In this document: piece by piece, positions 1 through 12,458 of the stretch
Numbering within the stretch: position 1 is the first letter of the stretch
Layout: each line of letters starts with the position of its first letter
Source: Heterocephalus glaber
Lineage: Eukaryota > Chordata > Mammalia > Rodentia > Bathyergidae
NCBI RefSeq assembly: GCF_000247695.1
Contig: NW_004624781.1
Coordinates: 8,951,522-9,015,521 of the forward strand
Direction of reading: 5' to 3'
DNA length: 64,000 nt
Position numbers and translations under genes: made by a program
Notes under the pieces: generated by a model
Database searches by the model: none
Told to the model about the DNA's origin: nothing
The model's input: only the letters and a program-made list of their open reading frames with translations

Positions 1-85
1 TTTTTTTTTTGGTACCAGGGATCGAACTTGGGACCTTGTGCTTATGAGGCAGGCGCCAGAACCACTGAGCTAAATCCCCAGCCCT
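1..85 (-). repeat. ID SINE
   Basis: The reverse complement carries the full tRNA-like part; the T run at base 1 is its A tail. It is inserted in the L1 fragment at 86. Confidence 0.9.
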
Positions 86-500
86 AGTTTCTCATTCTTT
101 ACAGCTGAGTAGTACTCCATTTTATTTTTTAAAAAACACATTTTCTTTATCCAGTCTCCAGTTGATGGGCAATTGGGCTGTTTCCAAGTTTTAGTTATTA
201 CAAACTGTGCCACTATGAACATGGGTGCACATATACTGCTGTGGTATGATTCTTTTGGAAAGATACCCAGCAGGGGAATAGCTGGGTCAAATGGGACCTC
301 TAATCCTAGTTTTTTGAGGAATCTCCACTCTGATGTCCACAGTGGTTGCACCAGTCTACACTCCCACCAGCAGTGGAGCAGGGTTCCTTTTTCCCCACAG
401 CCCCGCCAGCATTTGTTATTGGCTGGTTTCTTGATAGCAGCCATTCTTTCTGGGGTGAGGTGTTCTGGTTCTTTCATTGCCCCCGATTTAATAGGTATTT
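86..500 (-). mobile_element. L1 fragment, ORF2 C-terminal end
   Basis: The minus strand encodes an L1 ORF2 C-terminal region over about 130 residues without a stop, including [34 protein letters not shown] and DWIKK...[11 protein letters not shown]. It is opposite in orientation to the long L1 to its right. An ID (1-85) interrupts its 3' side at the window edge. The intact frame suggests a fairly recent copy. Confidence 0.88.
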
Positions 501-3500
501 AGGTTTTCTCCCTTATTTCAGCTCCTATCTAGTTTCTTCACCTCAGACCCCCACAATATTAACAGACTTCTTTATTCTTTTTTCCAAACACATGAACTCC
601 TCTTCCCAAGTTTTTTAATTCCTCTTACTTACCTCCCCTACAGTTCCTCCTATCTTCTCTAATATTATTTTTCAATCGTCCCCATCCTAACCCTTTGGCA
701 CTTCCATATCTTACCTAGCTTACTGTCCTCCCAATCAGCATGTTCTGACAAGCACATAGCTTTCCTCAATCATAAAGTAAACAATCTTTCTCCCATATAG
801 CACCCTGACCCCCACAAAATATCCTCTGAAAATTCTAAATATTAACCCTTCAACTCAAGTAAAAGTACTCCACTAAAATCAGACCCCACATCAACCTTTT
901 CTTCTAATCTACCACTATCCCCCCTTCAAACCTTCCCTTAGGGTCTAACACTCCTCATCCAGCCACCTCCCATTCTCCCCACCCACTTCACCTGCCTCAC
1001 TACACAACAACCACAAATAATAATCTGTCACAGTGTGCACAGAGAGGAGACAAAGGGGGAAAGTGTAACTGCAAAGACCACTATGTAGTAAAGTGTATGC
1101 TTGAGAATCTGTGTTTGCTGTTATAATCAGAAATAATTCCTTTGGCAAAACATAGGGACAAAGTTGAAATCACTTGGAATAACAGAAGGAATAAACACTA
1201 GCATTGGACATACAAAGCTGAAAATTACTCATGGGGAGGCAGCATCCTACTAAAAATCTCCATATAAGCCATAAACTCCTCACTTCTCTAGTCCCCAACC
1301 TGCAGTAACCCTTCCCCAAAAAAGGAGAGGAAAAAAGAGGGAGCCATACATAATTAAAATGAGATATGAAAATAGAGATACACAAGGAAGAATGGGGATG
1401 CAAGGAAAGAAAAGTTCTCCAAATCCCCCAACTCTCCCAAGGCAGAGCAAGAAGTCACAAAGGCAGAAGAAATCTATGAAAAGCTCATAGAAAGGATGAA
1501 GAAAATAGATGCATTCAAAGAGGAAAGTAACCAAAAGTTCACAGCAATTGCACTCAAAATGCCCACAGTGAATTTCACAGAAATAGGTAAAAAACTGAAT
1601 GAGCTAACCAAAACAGTTCAAAATTTCAATGACAGTTTCAACAAGAATATAAAATCCTCAAAAAGATGTCAGACAGAAATACTTGAAATAAAAAACTATA
1701 CAGATTCATACATTGCAGAAATGACCAATGTGAAGACAGAGTGTCTGATACTGAGGACAAAATAGTGAATTACAGTAAAAAGCTAAAAGAAGCCAAAATA
1801 AGAGAAGACTATCCAGCAGCTACTAGATGACAAGAAGAAGGCCAATCGAAGGCTAATCAGATTTAGAGAAAAACTAGAAGACAGCATGATGGGTCCACTA
1901 ATATGCTTACAGAAGTCATGGAAGAAAATTGCCCAAATGTAAGAAAAGAGTTTAAAATCCAACTAAGCAATGCTTGTAAAACACCAAACAATTATGATGA
2001 AAAAAGAAGCTCACCAAGGCATATCTTTATTAAATTATCAGATATCCAGCAAGAAAACAGAATTTTAAAAGCAGCCAGAGAAAAACAAACAAAAAAAATC
2101 ACATATAAAGGTAAACCAATTAGAATCACAGCAGACTTCTTAACACAAACCCTGAAAGCCAGAAGAACTTCAAGTATTTCAAGCCCTAAGAGCAAATAAC
2201 TTCCAACCCAGATTAATTTACCTAGCAAAGCTATCCTTCAAAACAGATGGAGAAGCAAGGTATTTCCATGAAAAAGACCAGCTCAGAAGATACATGAGTG
2301 CTAAACCAACTCTAGAGAAAATACTCAAGAACATCCTCAAACAAACAATGAATCAGACACAGCTAAAAACAGAATAAACCAGTGAAGCCAATGGACAGAA
2401 AGCAACAAAAAACATCAGGAAAAGAAAAACAAAGGATATACCAACAGATAAAGAAGGCAATGATAATAAATAGCCAACACATCTCAGTAATCTCTCTCAA
2501 TGTTAGTGGCCTAAACTCTCCAATGAAAAGACACAGACTGGTAGACTGGACCAGAAAACAGAATCCAACAATCTATTGCATTCAAAAAATTCATCTAATC
2601 CAAAAAGATATTCAAAGACTAAAAATTAAAGGATGGAAAACATTTGTGTACCAGGACCCCAAAACAAGCAGGGGTAGCAATGCTAATATCAGACATGGTA
2701 AACTGCCAGCTGCAACTGAATAGAAGAGATAAAGAAGGTCATACATACTCATTAAGGAACAATCCAACAAGAAGAGATAATATTGATAAACATATGCACT
2801 CATACCGGAGCATCTTCATAAAACAAAAACTGCTGGAATTAAAAGATCAAATAAACACTAACACAATCATAGTAGAGGATTTTAATATCCCACTTTGCCA
2901 AAGAGATAGATCAACTAAACAAAAACCAATAAATAAACTTTAGAGCTGAACCACACCACACATACGGACTTTATGGGTGCATACAGAGGATTCCACACCT
3001 CTACCACAGAGTATACATTCTTTTCAGCAGCACCTGGTACTTTTTCCAGAACAGATCACATACTAGAGTTCACAAAGCCCGCTTAAATAAATATAAAAGA
3101 GTAGAAATTACCCCATGCATACTATCTGACCACTAGGCAATGAAAATAGAAATCAACAACAGAAGAAATTTCAGAAAAGGCAAAAGCTCCTGGAAAATTA
3201 TCAGTATACCCCTAGACAACCAATAGGTCACAGAAGAAATCAAAGAAGAAAATTTAAAATGTCTGGAAGTTAATGAAATGATAGCACAACTTGTCAAGAA
3301 CTCTGGGACACTATGAATGCAGATCTAAGAGGAAAATTCATCACAATCCACGCTCACATTTGGAAAATAGAGCAAGTTCGGATAGACAAGCTTATAAGAA
3401 ATCTTAAGATGCTTGAGAAACAACAACAAACCAGCCCCAAATGAAATTAAGGAAGGAAATTATAAAGCAAGTGGAAATCAATGAAATTGAGACTAAAAAA

Positions 3501-4108
3501 AAAAAAAAAAAAATCAATGAATTGAAGAGCTGGTTCTTTGAAAGAATAAATAAAATTGATAATCCCCTAACCCGACTTACCAGGAGAAATCAAGAAAACT
3601 CACATCAATGCAATTAGAAATGAAAAAGGTGAAATCATAGCAGACACTGTGGAAATCCAGAAGATACAAACTATATCCCAACAAATTAGCAAATTTTGAA
3701 GACATGGACAGATTCCTAGACACATAAAAACTACCAAAACTAACCCAAGAAGACATAATTATGCTTGACAACCCAATAACAACCAATCGACACAGTAATA
3801 AATCGACACAGTGATAAATCTACCAACTAAAAAAAACCCCAGGATCTGATGGATTCACTGCTGAATTCTATAAAACCTTTAATGATTTTATATCACCAGT
3901 ACTCCGCAAGCTCTTCAAAGAAATTCAAAAGGATAGAGTGGTCCCATACTCATTCATGGAGCATCACCTTGATTCCAAAACTGGATAGACACCTAAGAAA
4001 ACTATAGGCCAATCTCTTTAATGAACATACATGCAAAAATCCTCAACAAGGTATTAGCAAATAGAATGTAGCAGATTATCAAAAATATCATAAGTCAAGA
4101 TCATACAT

Positions 4109-4187
4109 CACCTGCCTCGCAAGCACAAGGTCCTGAGTTTGATCCCTGGTACTAAAAAAATTTTTTTTAAATTAAAAAAAAAAAAGA
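4109..4187 (+). repeat. ID SINE, 5'-truncated, inside L1 ORF2
   Basis: Begins at ID position about 28 (CACCTGCCTCGCAAGC) and ends in a mixed A/T tail, between duplications AGATCATACAT. It lacks the internal A box. Confidence 0.85.
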
Positions 4188-4710
4188 TCATACATGATCA
4201 TCCTAGAGATAGATGGTTCAACATATATAAGTCAATAAATTCAATGCATCACATAAATAGAAGCAAGGTCAAAAACCATATGATCATATTAACAGATGCA
4301 GAAAAGGCTTCTGACAAAATCCAATACCCCTTCATGATAAAAAGCCTGAAGAAAACAAGCAGAGAAGGACCATACTTGAATATGATAAAAAATATATATG
4401 ACAAGCCAATAGCCAGCATCATACTAGATGGGGAAAATCAAAGAATTCCTCCTAAAATCAGGACAAGGATGTCTACTATCACCTCTTCTACTGAACATAG
4501 TACTGGAAACATTAGCCACAGCAATTAGGAAAGAGAAAGAAATAAAAGAGATATATATAGGAAAGGAAGAACTCAAATTATCATTATTTGCAGGTGACAT
4601 AATACTCTACATAAAAGACTCAAGGAGCTCCACCAAAAACTCTTAGAATTAATCACAAACTTCAGCAATATACCAGGATGAAAGATCAACAATAAAAACC
4701 ATTAGCATTT

Positions 4711-4818
4711 GGGGCTGGGAGTTTAGCTCAGTGGTGCCACTGCCTGCCTTGCACGTGCAAAGTCCCGAGTTTGATTCCTGGTACCAAAACACAAAACAAA
4801 ACAAAACAAAACAAAAAA
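4711..4818 (+). repeat. ID SINE inside L1 ORF2
   Basis: Full length with an (AAAAC)n-type tail. Flanks CCATTAGCATTT and CCATTAGGATTT form the duplication. Confidence 0.9.
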
Positions 4819-5244
4819 TCCATTAGGATTTATGAATGGGATGAGAAGGAAATTATGAAAATACCATTCACAGTAGCTTCAAGAAAAACAAAATACCTAG
4901 GAATTAACCTAACCAAGAAGTGAAACACCTCTACAAAGAAAAACTACAGTATTCTGAAAAAGATTGAAGAGGACATCAAAAAAATGGAAAGATAGCTCCT
5001 GCTCTTGGATAGGTAGAATCAATATTATCAAAATGCCCATACTCCCAAAATTGTTATACACATTCAATGCAGTCCTAGTCAAAATATCAACAGCATACTT
5101 TACAGATCCAGGAAAAATAATCCTAAAATTCATATGGAACCAGGAGAGGACCAGGATAGCAAAAGCAATTTGGGGCAATAAGAGCAAAGCAATACCTGAC
5201 TTCAAGCTGTATGACAAATCAGTAGTGATTAAAAATGGCATAGC

Positions 5245-5329
5245 GGGTCTGGGGATTTAGCTCAGTGGTTCTGCTGCCTGCCTCGCAAGCACAATGACCT
5301 GAGTTTGATCCCCAGTACCAAAAAAAAAA
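5245..5329 (+). repeat. ID SINE inside L1 ORF2
   Basis: Full length; flanks GGCATAG and GGCATGG. Confidence 0.9.
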
Positions 5330-7149
5330 GGCATGGTACTAAAACAAAAACAGATACATGGATCAATGGGACAGAAAGAGGATACAGAAACTTCCCCCAG
5401 ACAAATTTAGTTACTTGATCTTCAACAAAGGGGACAAAATTGTATATTGGAGAAAAGATAGCCTATTCAACAAGTGGGGCTGGGGAAACTGATTATCTGT
5501 GTGCAGAAAACTGAAACTGCACCCTTATTTCTCATCATATACTTAATTAAAATCAAATTGATCAAAGATTTAAACATTAAACCTACTGGAAGATAAAATA
5601 AGAAAAACACTTGAAGACATAGGCGTACAAAAAAGATTTTCTAAACAGAACCTCAATTGCACAAGAAGTAACAGCGAGAATCAACAAATGGGATTATATC
5701 AGACTAAAAAGCTCTGTACAGCCAAAAAAAAAAAAGATCATTAGTGAAGAGACAACCTATAGAAGGAGAAAAAATTTTTGCCACCTACTCCTCATACAGA
5801 AGACTAATGTCTAAAATAGACAAAGAACTAAAAAAATTAGACCACCTAAAATTAAAGATCTAGTCAAGAACTGGGCAAGAGAAATGAACAGACACTTAAC
5901 AGAGAAATACAAATGGTCAACAAATATATAACAAAAATGTTCAACATCTCTGTCCATTTAGAGAAATGCAAATTAAAACAACACTAAGATTTCATTTTTA
6001 CTCCAGAAAGAATGGCAATCATTACGAATAGTAACAATCATTAAGAAGTCAAACAATAACAAATGCTGGAGTGGTTGTGGTGAAAAAGGAACCCTCCTGC
6101 ATTGTTGGTGGGAATGTAAACTAGTACAACCATTACGGAAATCAGTACGGAGATTTCTGAAAGAACTGAAATTAGAAAATTCCGTATGACCCTGCAATCC
6201 CCCTGCTACATGTCTTTCCCAAAGAGTTTACGTCATCATACTACAGCGATACATGCATACCTGTGTTTATAGCAGGACAACTTGTAATAGCTAAATCCTG
6301 GAAACAGCCTGTATATCCATCAACAGATGATTGGATTAAAAAAAATGTGGTATCTATGTATAAAGGAATACTACTCTGCTACAAAGAATGACAGATTTGA
6401 GACATTTGTAGGAAAATGGATGCACCTAGAAAATATAAGGTTGAGTGAAATATACCAGACACACAAACTTAAATACTGTATGGTAATCTCTCATTTGAGA
6501 GAAGTAAAGTACAAAGAGAAAAATAAGGATGGACAGAAGGGGAAAAGGGAGATGGATTTCTTGCAATATGCAATTGGTCCAAGGAAACAAGAGTGAGGGA
6601 TGAGGACGTGGGGAAAGGGAAATAAGCAGAATAGATATATGCCATGTACAGGAACCTAATAGCCCCAATGAAGGTAAACATTATACCCCATAACATGAGC
6701 TAAGATTAATAATATCAACAAGAATGAAAAGTGGGATAGTAGACTGGAGAAGGGAGGGGATTAAATAATACACTGTGCTGTGTACGTGTAACCATTCCCC
6801 AAGATGACTGTAAACTTCATGAACTGTAAACATGTATTGATAAAAAAATTTTTTAAAGAAAATGCAAAGATTAAATCCCTACCAAGAACCTAACTAGGTG
6901 ACTACGTTAGAAATTTTATATATTAAGTCCAACCCTGACTAGCGGTATCATAACAGTGACTTCTGCCTTTTCTACTTAAGAGTCAGGAAATTCTAAAATT
7001 CTTATAAAATTAGTCTCTCCTGAGAGGAGATTCAAATAACATGATACTGTGCGTAAGTTTCCTTTAAAACAAAGACCAGGGTTAACAATCATTATTCAGA
7101 TCAGATACTCAAGGCTAGACTTCTCAGCAAGGCAATAAATTACAGTCCT

Positions 7150-7300
7150 GTAAAAGTGGGATAGTGGAATTGGAGAAGGGAGGGAGGAAGAGGGAACAGG
7201 AAGGGGATTAAATAATAAACAAGCTGTGCCATGTACATGTAACTACTCCCCAAGATGATTTTAAACATGTTTCTATACTGACAATAACTTATTAGGCAAT
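7150..7300 (+). mobile_element. Second L1 3'-UTR end
   Basis: From about 7155 the sequence repeats the 3' end of the L1 at 6728-6850: AAAAGTGGGATAGT, a GGAGAAGGGAGG tract, GGGGATTAAATAATA, ATGTAACTACTCCCCAAGAT and a TGTAAACATG-like end. It is a separate 5'-truncated copy of the same family. Confidence 0.75.
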
Positions 7301-7602
7301 GGGGCAAAACATGTTGGTAAGTTTTACTACAGTGTGCTGTTTTCAAAGAAAGGAAAAGGATGTGTATTATTAGGTACCCAAATCGTGATGAGTAAGAACC
7401 ATGATTTACTTCAAGATAAAACCAACCAAAGGTGGCAGAGGCTGTTGTCCAGCACCTGCAGTGCCCCACATCTGCTATTACCTGAGTCCCCACAGGGATG
7501 GCTAACCTAGAGGCGGGGCTCCTCTGACAGTACAAGGGGCAGGGAGGAGGCACAGGTAACACAGGGACTCTATGGCCACACTAGGGTATGCTGCTGTTAC
7601 CC

Positions 7603-7780
7603 TTTTTTTGTAGTGGGTAATCAAACTGTGCAGTTCACACTTAGGTGTAATCCCTAGCTTGTCTTTTAATTTTTGAGATAAGGTCTTGCCAAGTTGCTGG
7701 GTTGCCCAGACTGGGCTCAACCTTGCAATCCTCCCTTAGCCTTAGGGATTCCAGGCATGTGCCACCACATTCAAGTGCAG
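7603..7780 (-). repeat. Old B1-ID dimer
   Basis: Decayed reverse ID part (AATCCCTAGC) is followed by reverse B1 (GCCAAGTTGCTGGGTTGCCC, GGCATGTGCCACCACATTC). Confidence 0.65.
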
Positions 7781-8072
7781 CTACCATGTGAAGCATCCTA
7801 ATGGATGTGACTGGTCTCCTTGGAGCTTCAAACCTAGGACCAGAACAGTGAATATAATACCATGGGTATTATAAGTAAATAATTACAAATAAATGATAAT
7901 TAAAATAAATAAATCCTGATTTCATTAGGATTTTTGTAGCTGGAATAAAAATAGTGTATGATGGCCATTATTCTTTACAAGATTTTGAAAGAATCAAGGA
8001 AATTTTGTCCACTGTGGTTTACTAGCACATATGAGGGCCTTATTTTTGGAAAAAAATACTCTTTGTTAAAGC

Positions 8073-8160
8073 TTTTTTTTTTTTTTGGTATTGGGGATTG
8101 AACTCAGGACCTTGCATTTGCAAGACAGGCACAGTGTCACTGAGCTAAATCCCCAGCCCT
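8073..8160 (-). repeat. ID SINE
   Basis: Full length with a T14 tract; flanks TTTGTTAAAG and CTGTTAAAG. It lies 170 bp left of exon 8. Confidence 0.9.
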
Positions 8161-8329
8161 GTTAAAGACCTTTCTAATGTCCATTATTTCTATGTATTCC
8201 TCTGTTCTTCTTTTAAAACATCCATTATTCAGAGTATTTAGAATACCATCACTTCATCAGAATTTTTTAGAGGCAATGTAAAGACTAATATTAATGTTTT
8301 CGATATTTTAGATAACTTTTAATACTTAC

Positions 8330-8443
8330 CTAAAATTTGGCATAATCTTCCAAACAACATAAAACAAGGACTCTGGACTAAAGGCAGTCTGGCTGCCTTG
8401 CCATAAAGCACAAAGTGTCTTTCTAAATTCTTCTACCAAGGAC
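8330..8443 (-). CDS. USP3: USP3 coding exon 8 (residues ~216-254)
   Basis: Minus-strand exon of 114 bp after TTTTTCAG and before GTAAGTAT. It completes Val216 and reads SLVEEFRKTLCALWQGSQTA then FSPESLFYVVWKIMPNF, ending on AG of Arg254. This is the USP thumb segment that precedes the GYQQQDAHEF box; that box should start the next exon and is not in the window. No exon encoding it is visible between 8329 and base 1, where the sequence is intronic L1 and SINE material. No differences from human USP3 are apparent. Confidence 0.95.
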
Positions 8444-10886
8444 CTGAAAAAGAGGAAGGGACAATACCTTTACTATTAGTTGGGTAGAGGGCATTATTTC
8501 AGTGCATAATGCAGTTACCTAAAGCACATAATAAATAAAAAATGAAAACTTCAAGAGGAGTTAGTCTTTCCTAAGCTAATTCTAACAGCTAAGTAAGTAT
8601 ATATCAAAAGCCTGTGTAAATAGCAGTAATTACAGACAAAATTCGTTTTTTATCCACAAGGTTAGCTTTAGTGTGCCAAACTACTGCCATATTTGTACAT
8701 TCCAAATTTAAAAAACACAGAAACAATAAAGCAGTGGATAATTTCCAAGCCAAATTACTTCAGAGTGTCAATTTTAAACACTTCAGTGATGGGATCTTCT
8801 CCTCTGCCTCCTGAGGTTTTCCTTCTGGCCCCTCGCCAGGAGCACTTTCCAGACTCCAGTCCGGCACCATCTGCTGCTTCTGCCTCTGAGTCCGTGTGGC
8901 CCCAGAGGCTTTAAGGCTCAACTCTGTATCACTAATTCTCAACTCCAGATCTAAACATCATTTTCTCATGACCTTTCAATTCAGGTTTCCCCATTTCCAA
9001 AGGGAATTTTCTAGTGGAGGGTCTCGTCACTTTGACCTGTTCAAGGGCTACTATTCTCTGAACTCTTCTGGCTGTCTCCCAATATCTATTCTTTACTTCT
9101 CTCATAACAACAGAACTCCCTTTTTCGGTTGAGCACTTGGAATCCCAAGATAAAAAACAGTGTGCCCAACTTCGGGGAAATTTGCTTAAAGAGAGAGAAG
9201 AGTTCTTAGTAACCCTTTCCTTTATCCCCAAGCTGGAATGAGGATATAATGGCACACGGCTGCTATCTGAGACCATGACGTTAAGAGTCCCACTTTAGGG
9301 CTCGTAGAACAAAAGCCAGGAGCCCTAGGACTTTGTGAAACAGTCCTGGACAATCTCTAATCTTCATATGAGGAAATAAATCATGGATATTTAAGTCACC
9401 ATTAATTTTGGTTTTCCATGCAAGTAGCTAAACTGACATACTCAACTTCAATTTCTGTATCTCTTGATATAATCATCTATGCATGGATACCTGACTGACA
9501 GATATCTCAGAGAATCCCTGTTCTTTCTAACATCTGTAATCTAGTCATCTATTTGACTTCCTGGGACCAGCCCTTCTCCCACGTTTGGGGAACTCCCCAC
9601 CTGATGGGTCTTGGTGGGAGAGTCAGAGCTGCCTCCCACCACAGAAGCTGAAACAGCCGCTTACTCTGCCTCCCTGAAGTCCAGCAGCAGCAGTCACCAC
9701 CCCAAGTTCAGAAGTGCTGTACAGTGGAGGCAGCAGTGTACAGACAGGATGGTTCTATGGGTGGCTGTAGCTGTGAGGCCAGCTTCCTAGACCGCAAGCT
9801 TGACTTTCTACCTGAGGTAGTGGTCAGCTCACCAACAGCCCTTCAGTAAAGTCCTGTTCTGTCTGAATCAGCCAGTCTGCAGACTTAGCCCTGACTGACA
9901 CCAATTCATCATGCACTAATTCCAGCCTTAACCTTCACATGCATGCACTTTTCCCTCTTCATTTCACTGCTATTCCCTCCAAGCCAGCTGAATGCAGGCA
10001 CTATCCTGCTCATCTTACACGCTGCTACCACAACGCAGACCTTTCCAGCACCACTCCCGTGATGTCATTCCACGCCTGTGTCAATGCCTGGCTTTACAGG
10101 CCACACATCCTGGACCCTATTCTGCCACATGCTGTTCTACTCTCCCTCAGCCACTGAGGCAAGGCACTGTTGGCTTAGAAAATGGTGTTCAGGATGAGTG
10201 GGAATGGGGAGTGGGGATGGGTAGGTTGAGCTAACATTAAATATATACAGATTATAAATCACAGCCCTACTTCAATAAAGATAACAAAAATGTGTGCCTT
10301 ATAATCATGATAATATGGCAGATCTTCTGAAGCCCACACAGGGCAAGGCTGCTGCAATGAATTTGAATATACAGCTGGTTCTTAATGATCACTTGTGGGG
10401 CGGGGATTTAGCTCAGTGGTTTCAATGCCTGCTATGCAAGTGCAAAGCACCCGAGTTCAATCCCCAGTACCAAAAAAAAAAAAAATTAATGATCACTTGT
10501 CTGATTTTTTCTCTTTTCCACATCAACTAAAAATTGACTGAATTGCCCTGCAATTAATTTGCTGACTACAAATTAATTTATTAGCCAAGACAGGTCTACC
10601 TAACACTATGAGACATAACACTTCACATGAACGAATGATATTCACATCCGTCTGCACCTAGAACTCTGCTGCATGCATACATGTTGATGCTAGAATGCCT
10701 GAATCTGCAGACTCAATATTCAGAGTGATAACTATCCTTCCTGTTCCACTAAAAAGAAATAAAAGGACTTCAACAATTATGAACGATGCCAACTGGATTC
10801 TTAAAGTCAAATAGCACAATAAAAATCACCAGTGAGAGTCCCTTGTTCTGCAGCTTGAAGCTGGAAAGGACACACTGATCACTCAC
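8444..10886 (-). other. USP3 intron 7
   Basis: A 2.4 kb intron. One ID lies at 10397-10483. The stretch 8750-10230 is less AT-rich than its surroundings and contains fragmentary open frames on both strands (for example minus 8932-9276), but I could not match it to a known gene or repeat. The rest is AT-rich with no recognisable feature. Confidence 0.7.
10397..10483 (+). repeat. ID SINE
   Basis: Full length, between 15 bp duplications TTAATGATCACTTGT. Confidence 0.92.
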
Positions 10887-11000
10887 ACATTGCTGTCCCC
10901 TTGGCTCCTGGTGTGGTATGTTCTCCTTCCTGCTGTTTTTCCATTCCTTAACTCCACTGCAGGCAGTTCTTTGAAATAACAGCAAAACTGCTCAATGTTA
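10887..11000 (-). CDS. USP3: USP3 coding exon 7 (residues ~178-216)
   Basis: Minus-strand exon of 114 bp between an AAAATAG acceptor and a GTGAGTGA donor. It completes Ser178 and reads NIEQFCCYFKELPAVELRNG then KTAGRRTYHTRSQGDSN, ending on GT of Val216. It follows the Cys-box helix in the thumb of the protease domain and carries a USP3-specific basic insert (TAGRRTYHTRSQ). One substitution from human is seen, Ser214 for Asn. The exon lies directly left of an AT-rich, transposon-containing intron 6. Confidence 0.95.
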
Positions 11001-11316
11001 CTATTTTAGAGGGAAGAAAATTATTTTTAAAAAAAGAAAGAAAAGAATTTACTAAGACTATAAACCAAGGTCTATGAAAATTAACAGATGGGTTTTTAAA
11101 GTATGCTCTTTTAACTGTCTCATTTAAATTGTACTCAATTTAATCTCCTGCATGGAATTTTTCCATACTGTGGCTCTTAGTTCACTCTGAGAAACAGACA
11201 ACTTTGTAGAAATGAACAAAGAACTTAAAATCTCTCCTCAAAAAAAAAAAAATCTCCAATTTCCCCTGTATCTGTGAGTTGTCGGCATTTTTCTTTCCAG
11301 GGTGCTTGATTCTACA

Positions 11317-11491
11317 CAGTGGAGCCTCAGTCACCAATGCTTTTGTTTTGTGAACAATTTGGTTCTCAAACAGAAGCATTTGGCAATGTTTTGTTTTTCT
11401 TTATGCACTCTGCACTGGGACACAAACACAACCATGGCCATCTTTTCTAGAATTATTGAACAAATTAAGTTTGTGAACCAAGGCACCACTG
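11317..11491. mobile_element. Tigger-like (pogo) DNA element
   Basis: Inverted ends CAGTGGAGCCTCAGTCACCA and, read inward from the right, CAGTGGTGCCTTGGTTCACA enclose 175 bp with the AACAAATTAAGTTTGTGAACC block seen in old mammalian Tigger MITEs. TA lies at the right border; the left border has TA two bases out. The open frame at 11302-11496 is this element, not a gene. Confidence 0.75.
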
Positions 11492-11871
11492 TATAATCAA
11501 TAATTTTCTCAAATAAGAATGAATAATGAAGCCATCCATCTTATTTGAGTATACACACAGAATTATAAGGAAATTTTAATGGGAACTACGTTTTTTCTTT
11601 GAGCAAGAGTAGGTAGACAAGAGGCAGTACCTTTAAGGAGACATCAAATATGGCTCTGCTCCTTACAAGCAATATGATTTGGGGAAAACAGTTTAACCCA
11701 GCCTTTAATGCCTCACTGAAATCTAAAAGTAAACAACTTTCAAAATAATGTCTTCTCCTGAGGTCAGCCTTGTTGGGTAATTTGTACTGTCTTACATTTT
11801 GAAGATCTGGTGACCGTGATCTTATGACTTAGCTGACTGAAATAAGCTCTCTGAAACAGGACTGCTGCAGC

Positions 11872-12086
11872 CCAGGGGTCTGCAAACTGTGGTCCACAGA
11901 TCCTATCTAGCCCCTGACCAAGGAGCTTTTACATTTTTACAGTGAATTTTACATTTTTAAAGGTTTGTCTTTAAAAATGAAAAGGCAGAGGGGAGAAAAC
12001 ACGGGAGACATACATATGGCCTAAAAAACTGGAATATTTACTATTCTGCTTTTATAGTAAAAGGCTGTTGCTCCCCACTCTAGCCC
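11872..12086. mobile_element. MER5A-like hAT-Charlie element
   Basis: CAGGGGTCTGCAAACTGTGG at the left and a decayed mirror end (AAAGGCTGTTGCTCCCCACT) at the right match MER5A termini, with the internal GCCTAAAAAACTGGAATATT segment. Flanking 8-mers CTGCAGCC and CTCTAGCC match at six positions. Confidence 0.75.
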
Positions 12087-12112
12087 CATTCAATAAGCAA
12101 CAAGAAAGAAAA

Positions 12113-12345
12113 AATAAGAGCTAACAGTTACCACCCAGAATTGCTCTAAGCACGTTAAACCAATTGTATTATTTAATTTTGCCTACTGTCCTATAAGGTA
12201 GGAATGATTATCCCCAATTTTACTGATGAGGAAACTAAGGGCACAGCAAATTGAGGTAACTTGCCCCAAGCTATATGACTACACTTAGTGGCAGATATAA
12301 GATCTGAAGCCAGGGGCCAGAGCCTTGGCTCTGAACCTTTACTGT
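12113..12345 (-). repeat. MIR element
   Basis: Contains the MIR core in reverse: CCCCAATTTTACTGATGAGG, AAACTAAGGGCACAGC and AACTTGCCCCAAGCTATATG, then GCCAGGGGCCAGAG. Confidence 0.85.
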
Positions 12346-12375
12346 CAGATACTCAAGCTCCGACTCTAGTGTTAC

Positions 12376-12458
12376 CTGAGTGACTGAAGGATAGCATTCA
12401 TGAAACACGTGTTGCCCAAATTCCGAAGACCTGTAGCACAAATGGCAGTGGTGCTTCC
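12376..12458 (-). CDS. USP3: USP3 coding exon 6 (catalytic Cys box, residues ~151-178)
   Basis: Minus-strand exon of 83 bp after TTTTACAG and before a weaker GTAACA donor. The reading is GSTTAICATGLRNLGNTCFM then NAILQSL, closing with AG of Ser178. GLRNLGNTCFMNAILQSL is the USP-family Cys box. By the exon phases its cysteine falls at residue 168, the known catalytic nucleophile of USP3; the Asn before it in NTC helps form the oxyanion hole. The catalytic His and Asp lie in later exons outside this window. The sequence appears unchanged from human USP3, so the active-site half seen here is intact. Confidence 0.97.

Larger units (their letters stand above)
500..6860 (+). mobile_element. Near-full-length, inactivated L1 retrotransposon
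   Basis: Order on the plus strand: probable 5' UTR (about 500-1380); ORF1 remnant with a coiled-coil-like part then an RNA-binding part (about 1400-2376); ORF2 remnant (about 2460-6400); 3' UTR to about 6860. ORF2 begins like the endonuclease (SVISLNVSGLNSP), but the QETH catalytic motif reads QKIH. The reverse-transcriptase motif normally FADD reads FAGD near 4580-4600. Multiple stops and frameshifts break both frames, and three IDs interrupt ORF2. It is antisense to USP3. The 5' limit is uncertain. Confidence 0.9.
1..8329 (-). other. USP3 intron 8 (partial): L1, ID and B1-ID repeats
   Basis: About 6.9 kb is L1 sequence with nested IDs. From 6.86 to 7.14 kb and from 7.78 to 8.07 kb the sequence is AT-rich and unassigned. 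Between them are a second L1 3' end and an old B1-ID dimer, and an ID lies just before exon 8. No exon-like block with splice sites was found, so the next USP3 exon is outside the window. Confidence 0.75.
11001..12375 (-). other. USP3 intron 6
   Basis: A 1.4 kb intron with a Tigger-like element, a MER5A-like element and a MIR in the right-hand 1.1 kb. These old, pan-mammalian repeats and the absence of young SINEs suggest an undisturbed ancestral intron. Confidence 0.75.

Noticed and set aside
173..618. Plus-strand open frames at the left edge
   Set aside because: They are antisense shadows of the L1 ORF2 C-terminal fragment.
7380..7600. Possible USP3 exon 9 left of exon 8
   Set aside because: The block is GC-richer but does not encode the GYQQQDAHEF box in any minus frame and lacks suitable splice sites.
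8932..9276. 114-codon open frame on the minus strand in intron 7 (and the 60-codon frame beside it)
   Set aside because: I recognise no family, it lacks splice sites that would join it to USP3 in phase, and the second frame is offset. Possibly an old retrocopy, but the support is too thin to list as a gene.
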